From assembly GCA_021794095.1 (NCBI GenBank), contig JAJYRN010000007.1, positions 62,001-126,000 on the forward strand: 64,000 nucleotides of DNA, in the 5' to 3' direction. The DNA is from Acidobacteriota bacterium. GTDB lineage: Bacteria; Acidobacteriota; Holophagae; Holophagales; Holophagaceae. Both the position numbers and the translations under genes were made by a program. This document shows positions 47,129 to 56,282 of the stretch, piece after piece (positions within the stretch are counted from its first letter, which is position 1; each line of letters opens with the position of its first letter). The notes beneath the pieces were generated by a model. It made no database searches and was not told where the DNA came from. It saw only the letters and a list, made by a program, of their open reading frames with translations.

Positions 47129-48919
47129 ATGCGCAAGGATCTCGTCTTCGGAATGGCCGGATCGGGGGGCGACGGCATCGTCTCCGCCGGCGACTCGCTG
47201 CTCCAGGCCGCCTCGGCTGAGGGTTATCACGGCGTGATGACCAAGAGCTTCGGCTCCCAGATCCGCGGCGGCGAATCCTCCTGCCGCGTGCGCATCAGCA
47301 CGGAACCCATTCCGAATCCCGGCGGCAACCTGGATGTGGCCGTGGCCCTGAACTGGGAGGACTTCCTCAAGTTCGGCGCGGAGCTGCCGGTCAGCGGCAC
47401 CACCGTGGTGATCTACGAGGCCGCCACCGGCGTCGCCGAGAACCAGATCCCCCTGGTGGGGGTGACGCCCCTGCAGGTGATCGCCGTGCCCATCGCCGGA
47501 ATCGCCAAGGAAACCGCCGGGACCGAGCGCGCCAAGAATACCGTGGTGCTCGGTCTCATCGCTGGCTGGTTCGGCATCGGCGGGCAGGCGGTCATGGCTG
47601 GCATCAAGAAGAAGCTGGCCAAGAAGGGCGAGGAACTGGTGGCCGCCAATCAGCGCGCCTTTGATGCGGGCGTGGCCTTCGCGAAGGAACATCCCCTCAA
47701 GACCGACATGACCGTGATCCCCTCCGGCAACAAGGGGGCGCTAAAGCTCCTGACCGATGGCAACGACATGGCCGCGGCCGCCGCCATCTTCGCGGGATGC
47801 CAGTTCTTCGGCGGCTACCCGATCACCCCCTCCACCGAGATCATGCAGTTCTTCACCAACCACGTCTGGAAGTACGGCGGCGCGGTGCTGCAGGCTGAGG
47901 ACGAGATCGCGGGCATCGGCGCGGCCGTGGGCGCTTCCTTTGCCGGGAAGAAGGCCATGACCGCCACCAGCGGCCCGGGCCTTTCGCTGAAATCCGAAAT
48001 GATGGGTTTGGCCAGCATCGCCGAACTGCCCCTGGTGATCGTGGATGTTCAGCGCGGTGGCCCCTCCACGGGCTTGCCCACCAAGACCGAGCAGTCCGAC
48101 CTTTTCGCCGCGGCCTTCTCGGCCCACGGCGATGTGATCCGTCCCGTGCTGGCGCCCACTTCCGTGGCGGATACCTTCCGCGTCGTGGTGGAGGCCTTCA
48201 ACATTGCCGAGCACTATCAGACGCCGGTCATCGTGCTCTCGGACCAGGAAATCTCCCAGCGCAAGGAGACCATGGATCCCATTGACACCACCCAGTTCAA
48301 GATCGAGGAGCGGCTGCGGCCCACCGCGGCGGACCTCCAGGAGTACAAGCGCTTCCGCATCACCGAGAACGGCATCAGCCCCATCAGCCATCCCGGGATG
48401 CCCGGCGGGGCCTACCTGGCGGCGGGCATCGAGCACAGCGAGACGGGCGCTCCCACCAACAGCGGCTCCGTGCACCAGCGCATGAACGACAAGCGCACAA
48501 AGAAGTTCGATCCGCTGCTGAACCGTGAGGATCTCTTCGAGATCACCGGCAATCCCGACGCACCGCTGGCCCTGGTGGCCTGGGGCAGCGTGGCGGGTGT
48601 CTGCCGCGAGGCGCTCCAGATGGCCCAGGCCGAGGGCCTGAATGTGAAGCTGATGGTGCCCTACCTGCTCTACCCCGTGGCCGAAGCGACCTACAACCGG
48701 TTCTTCGCGTCGGTGCAGAAGGGTCTGGTCGTCGAGCAGTCCCACCTGGCCCAGACCTTCAAGGTGCTGCGCATGCACCTCGACCTGCCCAAGGGCCTCA
48801 AGTCCCTGGCCCGCAGCGGCGCCAATCCCTTCCTGCCCGGCGAGATCGTCGAGGCCCTCCATCATCTCCTCGCGGAGCTGCAGCGCAGCCACGAGGGCAA
48901 GCTTCAGCCCCAGGAGTGA
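47129..48919 (+). CDS. korA: 2-oxoacid:ferredoxin oxidoreductase, fused gamma-alpha subunit
   Basis: 596 residues. The N-terminal 190 residues are the gamma domain (GMAGSGGDGIVSAGDSLLQA; SFGSQIRGGESSCRVRIS). The alpha (pyrimidine-binding) domain follows, with FFGGYPITPSTEIMQFF (about 228), EDEIAGIGAAVGASFAGKKA and TSGPGLSLKSEMMGLASIAE. With KorB it makes acyl-CoA, CO2 and reduced ferredoxin from a 2-oxoacid, or runs in reverse; 2-oxoglutarate is the likely substrate. It starts at ATG 47129. Reduced ferredoxin could feed the NuoEFG-less complex I, which is inference. Confidence 0.92.
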   Translation: MRKDLVFGMAGSGGDGIVSAGDSLLQAASAEGYHGVMTKSFGSQIRGGESSCRVRISTEPIPNPGGNLDVAVALNWEDFLKFGAELPVSGTTVVIYEAATGVAENQIPLVGVTPLQVIAVPIAGIAKETAGTERAKNTVVLGLIAGWFGIGGQAVMAGIKKKLAKKGEELVAANQRAFDAGVAFAKEHPLKTDMTVIPSGNKGALKLLTDGNDMAAAAAIFAGCQFFGGYPITPSTEIMQFFTNHVWKYGGAVLQAEDEIAGIGAAVGASFAGKKAMTATSGPGLSLKSEMMGLASIAELPLVIVDVQRGGPSTGLPTKTEQSDLFAAAFSAHGDVIRPVLAPTSVADTFRVVVEAFNIAEHYQTPVIVLSDQEISQRKETMDPIDTTQFKIEERLRPTAADLQEYKRFRITENGISPISHPGMPGGAYLAAGIEHSETGAPTNSGSVHQRMNDKRTKKFDPLLNREDLFEITGNPDAPLALVAWGSVAGVCREALQMAQAEGLNVKLMVPYLLYPVAEATYNRFFASVQKGLVVEQSHLAQTFKVLRMHLDLPKGLKSLARSGANPFLPGEIVEALHHLLAELQRSHEGKLQPQE

Positions 48920-48926
48920 GGTTCCC

Positions 48927-49802
48927 ATGAGCGCCACCTGCGAATTCCAGGCAAAAGACTACAAGAGCGATCTGAAGCCCATCTGGTGCCCCGGATGTGG
49001 TGACTACTCCGTGGTGCAGGGCATCTACCGCGCCCTGGCCGCCATCGGCCGTCCGCCCCACGAGATCGCCTTCATTTCCGGCATCGGCTGCTCCAGCCGC
49101 ATTCCGGGCTACACCACGGCCTACGGTTTCAACACCGTCCATGGCCGCGCCCTGCCCATCGCCCAGGGCATCAAGCTGGCCAACCCCGACCTCCTGGTGC
49201 TGGCCGCCGGCGGCGACGGGGATGGCTTCTCCATCGGCGGCGGCCACATCGCCCACCTCATCCGCCGCAACATTGACATCACCTACATCGTGATGGACAA
49301 CCAGATCTACGGCCTCACCAAGGGCCAGCTCTCGCCCACGTCCCAGAAGGGGCGCATCACCGTCACCTCTCAGCACGGCAGCCTGGAAGAGCCGGTCAAT
49401 CCGCTGCTCTACACCCTGGCCTACGGCGCGGGCTTCGTGGCCCAGGCTTCGCCCACGGATCTGGCCAGCATGGCGTCCATCATCGAGGAGGCCATCCGCT
49501 ACCCCGGCTTCGCCTTCGTGAACATCCAGTCCCCGTGCGTCACCTATGGCGAGGAAGCCCAGCAGATCAAGGGCCTCAAGGCCATCAGCGAGAACCTCTC
49601 GACCCTCGGCCACAACCCGGCGGACCGCCTGGCGGCCATGGATCTGGCCCAGCAGTACGGCCGAAAGCTGCACCTCGGGGTGTTCTACCGGAATCCCGAA
49701 CCTGCGCCCACCTACGATGGGCTGATCCGCGAGCGGCAGGCCGCCCTCTCCAAAGGCGCGCTCCCGAAAGAGCGTATCCTCGATCTCTTCATCAAGAAGT
49801 GA
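48927..49802 (+). CDS. korB: 2-oxoacid:ferredoxin oxidoreductase, beta subunit
   Basis: 291 residues, the thiamine-diphosphate subunit, 7 bp after korA. A cysteine pair is in WCPGCGDYSVVQGIYRAL (about 20-37), with a further cysteine in SGIGCSSRIPGY. The cofactor motif runs from GGDGDGFSIGGGHIAHLI (about 94) to VMDNQIYGLTKGQLSPTS. Residues needed for cofactor binding are present. The beta subunit carries one [4Fe-4S] cluster in relatives. Confidence 0.94.
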   Translation: MSATCEFQAKDYKSDLKPIWCPGCGDYSVVQGIYRALAAIGRPPHEIAFISGIGCSSRIPGYTTAYGFNTVHGRALPIAQGIKLANPDLLVLAAGGDGDGFSIGGGHIAHLIRRNIDITYIVMDNQIYGLTKGQLSPTSQKGRITVTSQHGSLEEPVNPLLYTLAYGAGFVAQASPTDLASMASIIEEAIRYPGFAFVNIQSPCVTYGEEAQQIKGLKAISENLSTLGHNPADRLAAMDLAQQYGRKLHLGVFYRNPEPAPTYDGLIRERQAALSKGALPKERILDLFIKK

Positions 49803-49809
49803 GGCGGCC

Positions 49810-50334
49810 ATGACGACGCGCGGCATTGATTTCAAGGCCCTCAGCCTGAAGGATGCGCTGGATCTGGCCGTGCTCATCGAGCAGGAGGCCAAGGAACGCT
49901 ACGAGGAATTCGCGGCCCAGATGGACCAGCACCGCACGCCTGAGGCGGCGACGTTCTTCCGCCACATGGCCCTCAACGAAGCCAAGCACGGCGAGGAATT
50001 GGCCGCCCGGCGCGCCACCTTGTTCGGGAATGCGCCTGCCTCGGTCACCCGGGCCATGATCTTCGATATCGAGGCGCCGGACTACGACGCGGCCCGGGCT
50101 TTCATGAGCCCGCGGAAAGCCATGGAGGCCGCCCTGGCTTCCGAGGTGAAGGCCCATGCCTTCTTCATGGCGGCGATGCCTTCCATCCAGGACCAGGGGG
50201 TCAAGCTCCTCTTCCAGGAACTCAGTGGTGAGGAGGTCCAGCATCAGGATCTGGTGAAGGCCGAACTGGCCAAGCTGCCGCCGGATTCAGGCCTCTCTGA
50301 CGAGGACTTCGTGGACGAGCCCGCGGCCCAGTAG
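49810..50334 (+). CDS. Ferritin-like/rubrerythrin-type diiron protein
   Basis: 174 residues forming a four-helix bundle with two glutamate plus two ExxH ligand sets: LIEQEAKERYEEF (about 22-34), LNEAKHGEELA (about 56), ASEVKAHAFF (about 109) and GEEVQHQDLVK (about 137). No rubredoxin domain follows, so it is an erythrin or ferritin-like short form. It is likely to deal with peroxide or iron, protecting the oxygen-sensitive oxidoreductase encoded 8 bp upstream. The partner idea is inference from position. Confidence 0.85.
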   Translation: MTTRGIDFKALSLKDALDLAVLIEQEAKERYEEFAAQMDQHRTPEAATFFRHMALNEAKHGEELAARRATLFGNAPASVTRAMIFDIEAPDYDAARAFMSPRKAMEAALASEVKAHAFFMAAMPSIQDQGVKLLFQELSGEEVQHQDLVKAELAKLPPDSGLSDEDFVDEPAAQ

Positions 50335-50358
50335 GTCGCGCAGGAGGAACGGGTTGTC

Positions 50359-50979
50359 ATGAGCGATTTCGACCGAAAGGCCGCCACCTGGGACCAGGAT
50401 GCAACCAAGGTGGCACGGGCCGAGCGGGTGGCAGAAGCCATCCGCGAGATGGTGGATGATCTGGCCGGCCGCCATGCCCTGGAAGTGGGCTGCGGCACGG
50501 GTCTGCTGGGCTTCGCCCTCCGTCCCCATGTGGCGCGCATTACCCTGGCCGACACCTCCCCGGGCATGCTGGAGGTGCTCCGCGGAAAGATCGCGGATGC
50601 AGGCTTCCAGGGCATGGAGGCGCTCCAGCACGACTTCACCCAGGGCCCCCTGCCGGAGGCCCGCTACGGCCTGGTGTGCAGCCTGATGGTCCTACACCAC
50701 ATCCCGGATACCGAAGCGGCCTTGCAACGCTTCCACGACATCCTGGAGCCGGGAGGGCTGCTCTGCATGGCGGATCTGGACCCGGAAGACGGCTCCTTCC
50801 ACGGGGCCAACGTGACGGATGTCCACCTGGGATTCGATCGCGAAACGCTGCGCGCCCAGCTCCAGCGGGCCGGCTTCCAGGACGTCCGCTTCCGCACGCC
50901 CTTTGTGATCGCCCGTGAGACCGACCAGGGCCCCCGCCAATTCCCCGTCTTCCTGGTGGCGGCACGCCGACCGGCCTGA
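50359..50979 (+). CDS. Class I SAM-dependent methyltransferase
   Basis: 206 residues. SAM motif I is HALEVGCGTGLLGFALR (about 39-55), then LADTSPGMLEVLR (motif II) and VCSLMVLHHIPDTEAALQRF (about 108), typical of the UbiE/Methyltransf_11/25 group. The substrate is unknown. It is the last gene before a convergent terminator, 24 bp after the ferritin-like gene. Confidence 0.92.
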   Translation: MSDFDRKAATWDQDATKVARAERVAEAIREMVDDLAGRHALEVGCGTGLLGFALRPHVARITLADTSPGMLEVLRGKIADAGFQGMEALQHDFTQGPLPEARYGLVCSLMVLHHIPDTEAALQRFHDILEPGGLLCMADLDPEDGSFHGANVTDVHLGFDRETLRAQLQRAGFQDVRFRTPFVIARETDQGPRQFPVFLVAARRPA

Positions 50980-51006
50980 TCCACACGAACGAGAGGGATA
51001 TCGCGG

Positions 51007-51052
51007 ACCTTCAGCGGCCCCACCCTTCAACCCGGGTGGGGCCGCTGAAGGT
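51007..51052. terminator. Bidirectional terminator between convergent genes
   Basis: Perfect 19-bp stem, 51007-51025 with 51034-51052, and an 8-nt loop TTCAACCC. It lies between the methyltransferase (+) and pepD (-) stops. It has no T run on either side, but its strength and place fit a shared terminator. Confidence 0.7.
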
Positions 51053-51059
51053 GTCCGCC

Positions 51060-52526
51060 CTACACCGCTTCCAGGATCGCCTTGAGCAGAATCCAGAAAT
51101 TGGCGACGGAGGGGACGCTCACGTTCTCATCAGGCGTGTGGACATCCCACATGTTGGGGCCGATGGAAACCATCTCCATGTCCGGGTACTTCTCGCCGAT
51201 GAGGCCGCATTCCAGACCGGCGTGGATGGCCTTGATGGCCATGGGTTTCCCGAAGGTCTTCTCGTGGACGGCGTTCACGACCTTGACCAGGGAGGCCTTG
51301 GGCTCGGGCTTCCAGCCGGGGTAGCCGTCGCCGCGGGTGGTCTCGAAGCCCGCAAGGCGGGAGAGGGCCTGCACGCGGTCCGCGACCACGAACTTGGAGG
51401 CTTCCACGGAGGAGCGGTGGCTCAGGCAGACCTCCACCTCGGCGCCGCGGGTGGCGATCATGGCCAGGTTGGTCGAGGTCTGCACGAGGTCCGTGATGTC
51501 CGGGCTCATGGCCACCACGCCGTGCACCATGCCGAAGAGGTAGTCCACGACCGCCTGGGTGTCCTCGGGCGCGAACGCGTACTCCGGGGCTTCGGGGGCG
51601 GGCGCCAATTCCAGGGCCAGCCCCGGATCGAAGGCGCCCAGTTCGTCCTGGGCAATCTTCTGCTCGCGGGCGAGGGCGACGCGGACGGCGCCCTCCTGGG
51701 CGGGATTCATGAAGACGAGGGCCCAGGCTTCGCGGGGGATGGCATTGCGCTTGTTGCCGCCGTGGAATTCACCCACCTGGAGGTCGAACTCGGGCACCAG
51801 GCGGAACAGCAGCTGGCCGAGGATGCGCAGGGCGTTGCCGCGGCCCTGGTGGATCTCCACCCCGGAATGGCCGCCCTTGAGGCCCAGCACCTTGATGCGG
51901 AAGGGCCGGGCGCCCGCGGCGACCGGCACCTGCTTCATCTTCCGGGTCGCCACGGTATCCATGCCGCCGGCGCAGCCGATGGTGAGATCGCCCTCCTCCT
52001 CGCTGTCGAGGTTGAGAAGGTACTTGCCCTTCAGGAGGCCGGGTTGGAGGTTGCCCGCGCCGGTCAGGCCCGTCTCCTCGTCAATGGTGATGAGCACTTC
52101 CAGCGGGCCGTGGGCGATGTCCTTGGATGCCAGAACGGCCATGGCTGAGGCCACGCCGATGCCGTTGTCCGCGCCGAGGGTGGTGCCCTTGGCGCGCAGC
52201 AGGTCGCCATCGCGCCAGACCTGGATGGGATCCTTGGTGAAGTCGTGATTCGTGGCTTCGTTCTTCTCACAGACCATGTCCACATGGGCCTGCATGGCCG
52301 TGATGGGAGCCTTCTCACGCCCCGGCGTGGCGGGCTTGCGGATGATGACGTTGCCGATGGGATCCTGCATGGCCTCCAGGCCGAGCGCCTTGGCCTGTTC
52401 CAGCACCCAGGTCGCCGCCGCTTGCTCGTTCTTGGATCCGCGCGGGATCTTCGAGAGCTCCAGGAAGTAGGACCAGAGGGTCTTCGGTTCGAGGGATTCG
52501 AGCAGGGCGTCCACAGGGGCCTCCAA
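51060..52526 (-). CDS. pepD: Aminoacyl-histidine dipeptidase, PepD-like (M20)
   Basis: 488 residues from a TTG at 52526, chosen because AGGAGG lies 7 nt upstream; a GTG 33 bp earlier is an alternative. Family features are LSKIPRGSKNEQAAATWVLE (about 25-44), DPIGNVIIRKPAT, the zinc-binding MQAHVDMVCEKN (about 78-89), LGADNGIGVASAMAVL, ITIDEETGLTGAGNL and GGHSGVEIHQGRGNA. It hydrolyses dipeptides such as Xaa-His in the cytoplasm. It points towards the shared terminator. Confidence 0.94.
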   Translation of the reverse strand: MEAPVDALLESLEPKTLWSYFLELSKIPRGSKNEQAAATWVLEQAKALGLEAMQDPIGNVIIRKPATPGREKAPITAMQAHVDMVCEKNEATNHDFTKDPIQVWRDGDLLRAKGTTLGADNGIGVASAMAVLASKDIAHGPLEVLITIDEETGLTGAGNLQPGLLKGKYLLNLDSEEEGDLTIGCAGGMDTVATRKMKQVPVAAGARPFRIKVLGLKGGHSGVEIHQGRGNALRILGQLLFRLVPEFDLQVGEFHGGNKRNAIPREAWALVFMNPAQEGAVRVALAREQKIAQDELGAFDPGLALELAPAPEAPEYAFAPEDTQAVVDYLFGMVHGVVAMSPDITDLVQTSTNLAMIATRGAEVEVCLSHRSSVEASKFVVADRVQALSRLAGFETTRGDGYPGWKPEPKASLVKVVNAVHEKTFGKPMAIKAIHAGLECGLIGEKYPDMEMVSIGPNMWDVHTPDENVSVPSVANFWILLKAILEAV

Positions 52527-52637
52527 GTGCGTCCCTCCTGCGGAGACACGCTGCTCCACTCTATAACGGACCTCTGGATCGGGCCCTCCCCCGTGACCGG
52601 GGTCACGCCTCTAACCGAAGGGACTGTGCCCGGCCCT

Positions 52638-53930
52638 TCAGCGATCCGGGGCGGGAAGGATGCCCAGCTGGGTGTAGATGGGCCGCAGGGAGCGGCGGAT
52701 CTCACCCAGGCGGGAGACAAACCACGCGGCGCCTACAACGCAGAGTCCGCCGCCGAGGGCCAGGGTGGCGGGGGCGCCGATGCGGTCAGCTGCCCAGCCG
52801 GCGAGGAGGCTGCCGAAGGGCATGGTCCCCTGGAAGGCCATGGCGAAGTAGCTCATCACCCGGCCCCGCTTGTCCTCCTCCAGGATGGTCTGGAGGATGG
52901 TGTTGCTGGCGGCCATCTGCTGCATCATCCCGAAGCCGGTGACGAGCAGGAGCGCCAGGGATAAAGGCAGCCAGCGGGAGAAGCCGAAGGCGATGATGCC
53001 CACCCCAAAGAGGGCTGCCGTGGTGGGAATCACCCGCAGGAGGCCCCGCACGCTCTTCCGCGAGGCCAGCCAGGCCGCGCTCCCCAGGGCCCCGAGCCCG
53101 GAGGCGCCCATGAGGAAGCCCAGGGTGTGGGCCCCGCCACCCAGGACGCGGCTGGCGAAGATGGGCATGAGCACGGTGTAGGGCATCCCCACGAAGCTGA
53201 CCAGGGCCAGCAGCAGGAGGATGTTCCGCACGGGCGGGAATTCGGTCACGTAATGCCAGCCCTCCCGTAGTTCGGTGCTGACGCTCTCCGCGGCCCGACG
53301 CACCTGGGGCACCCGTACCGTCATCAGCAGGAGCGAGACGATCACCGCCAGGTAACTGATGCCATCAATGAGGAAGCAGTAGCCCTCGCCGAACCCGGCG
53401 ATGACGAGGCCCGCCAGGGAGGGGCCGATGAGGCGCGAGCCGTTCACCATGGAGGAATTGAGGGCGATGGCGTTGGGCAGATCCTCGCGCCGCTCCACCA
53501 TCTGGGGCAGAAAGGCCTGGCGGGCGGGCATGTCGAAGGCGTTGACGATGCCCTGGAACACGCTCAGCCAGAGGATCTCCGGGACGGTGATGCGATGGCC
53601 CAGGGCCAGGGCCGCCAGGGCGAAGGACTGGAGCATGGAGAGCACCTGGGTGACCACCAGCACCCGATGGCGATCCAGGCGGTCCACCCACACCCCGGCG
53701 AAGGGGCCCAACAGGAAGCCGGGGATCTGGCTGGCGAAGCCCGTGAGGCCCAGCAGGAAGGCCGAGCCCGTGAGTCGGTACACCAGCCAAGCCGTGGCCA
53801 GCCGCGTCATCCAGGTGCCGATGAGGGAAAGACTTTGGCCCCCGAAGAACAGCCGGTAGTTCCGGAAGCGCAGGGCGCGCAACGCGTAGCCCCATCTGCC
53901 CGCCTCCTCCTCCTGTCCCTGCGGGTCCAT
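52638..53930 (-). CDS. MFS transporter, MFS_3/EntS type
   Basis: 430 residues from ATG 53930, which has a GGAGGAGG site; an ATG 18 bp earlier lacks spacing. Twelve membrane helices; the first follows LRALRFRNYRLFFGGQSLSL (about 16-35). WVDRLDRHRVLV between helices 2 and 3 and GFGMMQQMAASNTILQT later are typical of this exporter group, which includes the enterobactin exporter. The substrate is unknown. It is divergent from the desulfidase gene, with a gap of about 100 bp. Confidence 0.88.
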   Translation of the reverse strand: MDPQGQEEEAGRWGYALRALRFRNYRLFFGGQSLSLIGTWMTRLATAWLVYRLTGSAFLLGLTGFASQIPGFLLGPFAGVWVDRLDRHRVLVVTQVLSMLQSFALAALALGHRITVPEILWLSVFQGIVNAFDMPARQAFLPQMVERREDLPNAIALNSSMVNGSRLIGPSLAGLVIAGFGEGYCFLIDGISYLAVIVSLLLMTVRVPQVRRAAESVSTELREGWHYVTEFPPVRNILLLLALVSFVGMPYTVLMPIFASRVLGGGAHTLGFLMGASGLGALGSAAWLASRKSVRGLLRVIPTTAALFGVGIIAFGFSRWLPLSLALLLVTGFGMMQQMAASNTILQTILEEDKRGRVMSYFAMAFQGTMPFGSLLAGWAADRIGAPATLALGGGLCVVGAAWFVSRLGEIRRSLRPIYTQLGILPAPDR

Positions 53931-54027
53931 GCCTTCCTCCTCCGCCATCCTCCCTTGGCCGCTCGGCGCGGGCAAGGGGAGAGCCGGCTACCATGGCGGG
54001 ATGCGCCACAAGGCGCCACGAGGATCC

Positions 54028-55290
54028 ATGCGCTTCTCCGACTACCTCGACGCCGAATGGAAGCCCGCCCTTGGCTGCACCGAGCCGGCGGCCGTGGCCC
54101 ACGCGGCGGCCCTGGCCGCGGACCAGGCGCGGGGCGCGCTCCAGCGCGTGCGCCTCCGGGTGGATATCCGCACCTACAAGAACTGCCACGCCGTGGGGAT
54201 TCCCCATGCCGAGGGCAGGACCGGCATCCTGTGGGCCCTGGCCCTGGGTGCCCAGCTGCCGGATGCCTCCCTGGGGTTGCGCTGCTTCGAGGCGGTGACC
54301 CCGGAGGTGCTGGAGGGCGCGGGCCGCCTCCTTCAGGGGGGCGCGCTCCAGGTGGAGCTGGATGCCGAGAGTCCGGACCTCCTCATTGACTGCACGGTGG
54401 AGGGCAAAGCGGGAACCGGCCGGGCTGTGCTGGCCCGGGAGCACACCCGGGTGGCCCTGCTGGAGCGGGATGGGCGGCGCGTGGGGGGTGAAGAAGGCCA
54501 GGCGACGGAGGCGGTGCGGGATGTCCGCGCCCTTCTGGCGGAGATGAGCCTGCACGACCTGATGGTGCTGGCCCGCGATCTGGCGCCGGAGGACCGCGAA
54601 CGCCTTCGCGAAGGGGCCGCCTGCAACCTGGCCATGGCCGAGCATGGCGTGTCGCTGATGCCGGCGGGATTCGTGCCGGAGGAAGGCCACGACCCGCTGA
54701 CCCGCTACTCCCGTCTGGTGAGCGCCGGGGTCTATGCCCGCATGTCCGGCGAGCCGCGAATGGTGTACTCGCTGGCGGGATCCGGCAACAAGGGCATCAC
54801 CGTCGCGGTGCCCCTCACGCTCTGGGGCCGCGGGAAGGGCCATGCCCAGGCCCGGGTGGACGAGGCCCTGGCCTTCGCCTGCCTGATGACCTCCAGCACC
54901 ACGCACCGGCTGGGCACCCTGTCCTCCATCTGCGGCGCGGCCAACGCCGCGGGCATCGGCATCGCCTCCGGGCTCGTCCTCCTGGAGGGTGGCGCGCCCC
55001 AGCAGGTGGATCTGGCCATCCAGAACATGGTCGGCAACCTGGCGGGCATGATCTGCGATGGAGCCAAGATCGGGTGCGCGATGAAGACCATGACCGGCGC
55101 CGATGCCGCCTTTCGCTCCGCGACTTTGGCTTTGGCGGGCTTCGGCATTCCGGCCACGGATGGCATCGTGGGCGACGGGGGCGCGGCCTCCCTCGCCAAC
55201 CTCGGCCGCCTGGCCCAGCGCGGCATGGCCGGCGTGGATGCCGAGGTGCTGGACATCATGCAGGGCAAACTCGCCACGCCCCACCCCTGA
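54028..55290 (+). CDS. L-cysteine desulfidase family protein (CyuA/UPF0597)
   Basis: 420 residues from ATG 54028 (GAGG upstream; an ATG 27 bp earlier is possible). It belongs to the iron-sulfur desulfidase/serine dehydratase-alpha group. The cysteines expected to hold the cluster are in PALGCTEPAAVA (about 11-22), SSICGAANAAG (about 300) and CDGAKIGCAMK (about 344). MVYSLAGSGNKGITVAVPLT is the other conserved block. It converts cysteine to pyruvate, ammonia and sulfide. The desulfidase and alternative dehydratase roles cannot be separated here. Confidence 0.88.
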   Translation: MRFSDYLDAEWKPALGCTEPAAVAHAAALAADQARGALQRVRLRVDIRTYKNCHAVGIPHAEGRTGILWALALGAQLPDASLGLRCFEAVTPEVLEGAGRLLQGGALQVELDAESPDLLIDCTVEGKAGTGRAVLAREHTRVALLERDGRRVGGEEGQATEAVRDVRALLAEMSLHDLMVLARDLAPEDRERLREGAACNLAMAEHGVSLMPAGFVPEEGHDPLTRYSRLVSAGVYARMSGEPRMVYSLAGSGNKGITVAVPLTLWGRGKGHAQARVDEALAFACLMTSSTTHRLGTLSSICGAANAAGIGIASGLVLLEGGAPQQVDLAIQNMVGNLAGMICDGAKIGCAMKTMTGADAAFRSATLALAGFGIPATDGIVGDGGAASLANLGRLAQRGMAGVDAEVLDIMQGKLATPHP

Positions 55291-55380
55291 ACCCCATCCG
55301 CACTCGCCGGGGCTCTGCCCGGGGATTTCTTTGTAACCTTGGCGGGATGCCCAGGTAGAGAAACGGTAGGAGTCGCCGAC

Positions 55381-55590
55381 GTGGAGGATGGGGATGCCAT
55401 GGCCCAGGTAAAGGATGGTCGCGTGGAGCGGCTGTCCCTCCTGTTCGAACGGCACCACCTGCGCCTCTTCAATTTCTTCCTGAGGCTGACGCGCCACCGG
55501 GGTGCCAGCGAGGATCTCGCCCAGGAAGTCTTCCTCCGGATGCTGCGGTACCGCGCCAGCTATCGGCCGGGGACGCCTTTCCTGCCCTGG
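55381..55590 (+). pseudogene. 5' fragment of an ECF sigma factor gene
   Basis: From GTG 55381 (TAGGAG 8 nt upstream) the frame encodes MEDGDAMAQVKDGRVERLSL then FNFFLRLTRHRGASEDLAQE and VFLRMLRYRASYRPGTPFLP: region 2 of an ECF sigma factor, including the -10 recognition helix. Homology stops after PFLPW at about 55588. Region 4, which binds the -35 element, is gone. The open frame continues to 55743 with unrelated residues, so any product would not be a working sigma factor. Confidence 0.7.
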
Positions 55591-56204
55591 AAGCGGCCGA
55601 TCACCTCCAGGTGGCTCAGGAACGGCCATGGACCTGGTCCTTCTATCCCAGGTCCTACAGCGATTCCGGGAAACCGGGGCGGGTGTCATCGCTGTTCCGG
55701 CACCTCCTCATTCCGAAGGGATGGGTGCTTCAGGATGGGGTGAGCGCCGCCAGGGACCTGTCGCAGGTCGTCCTGGCGCCCCTGGACGTCCCTGGGCGGC
55801 GGATCCATCCGCGTCTCCAGGCGCAGGGACTCCAGGAAGCCGGATCTGGATTCCACATGCCGTACGGTTCCGATTCTGTCCAGCTCTTCAGGCTCCTCGC
55901 CGAGCAGAACATCCGCATGGCCAACGACCAGGCGAGCCTGGACGAAGCCGCTGTCGCGTGTGGACTCGACCGGTACCGAATGGAGAAGGGCGCCTATCCC
56001 GAGCGCCTGTCCGACCTGGCGATTCCCCTGCCCGCGGACCTCATCGGTGGTCAGCCCCTGCACTATCGGCGCACGGCCGAGGGCGGCTACATGCTCTACA
56101 GCGTGGGCTGGAACGCCAGGGATGACGGTGGAACACCGGGCCAGGGCAAGAATGCGTGGACCCAGGGGGATTGGGTCTGGACGATCGCGGGAAACCGGGA
56201 ATAA
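55590..56204 (+). pseudogene. 3' fragment of an unknown gene joined to the sigma fragment
   Basis: In the +2 frame relative to the sigma fragment, the sequence reads LEAADHLQVAQERPWTWSFY and continues to TAA at 56204 (about 200 residues; a GTG at 55611 could start it). The end, CGLDRYRMEKGAYPERLSDL...YRRTAEGGYMLYSVGWNARDDGG, matches the C-terminus of exported hypothetical proteins found in acidobacteria and planctomycetes, which have a membrane N-terminal half absent here. No convincing start or signal peptide is present. It looks like the far side of a deletion. Confidence 0.55.
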
Positions 56205-56282
56205 AGATCCCTGACCGATCGGAATGGTTCGAGGGCGATCGCGGTCGAGGAGACCCGTGGCCCCACGCGGGACTGCGGGCTC

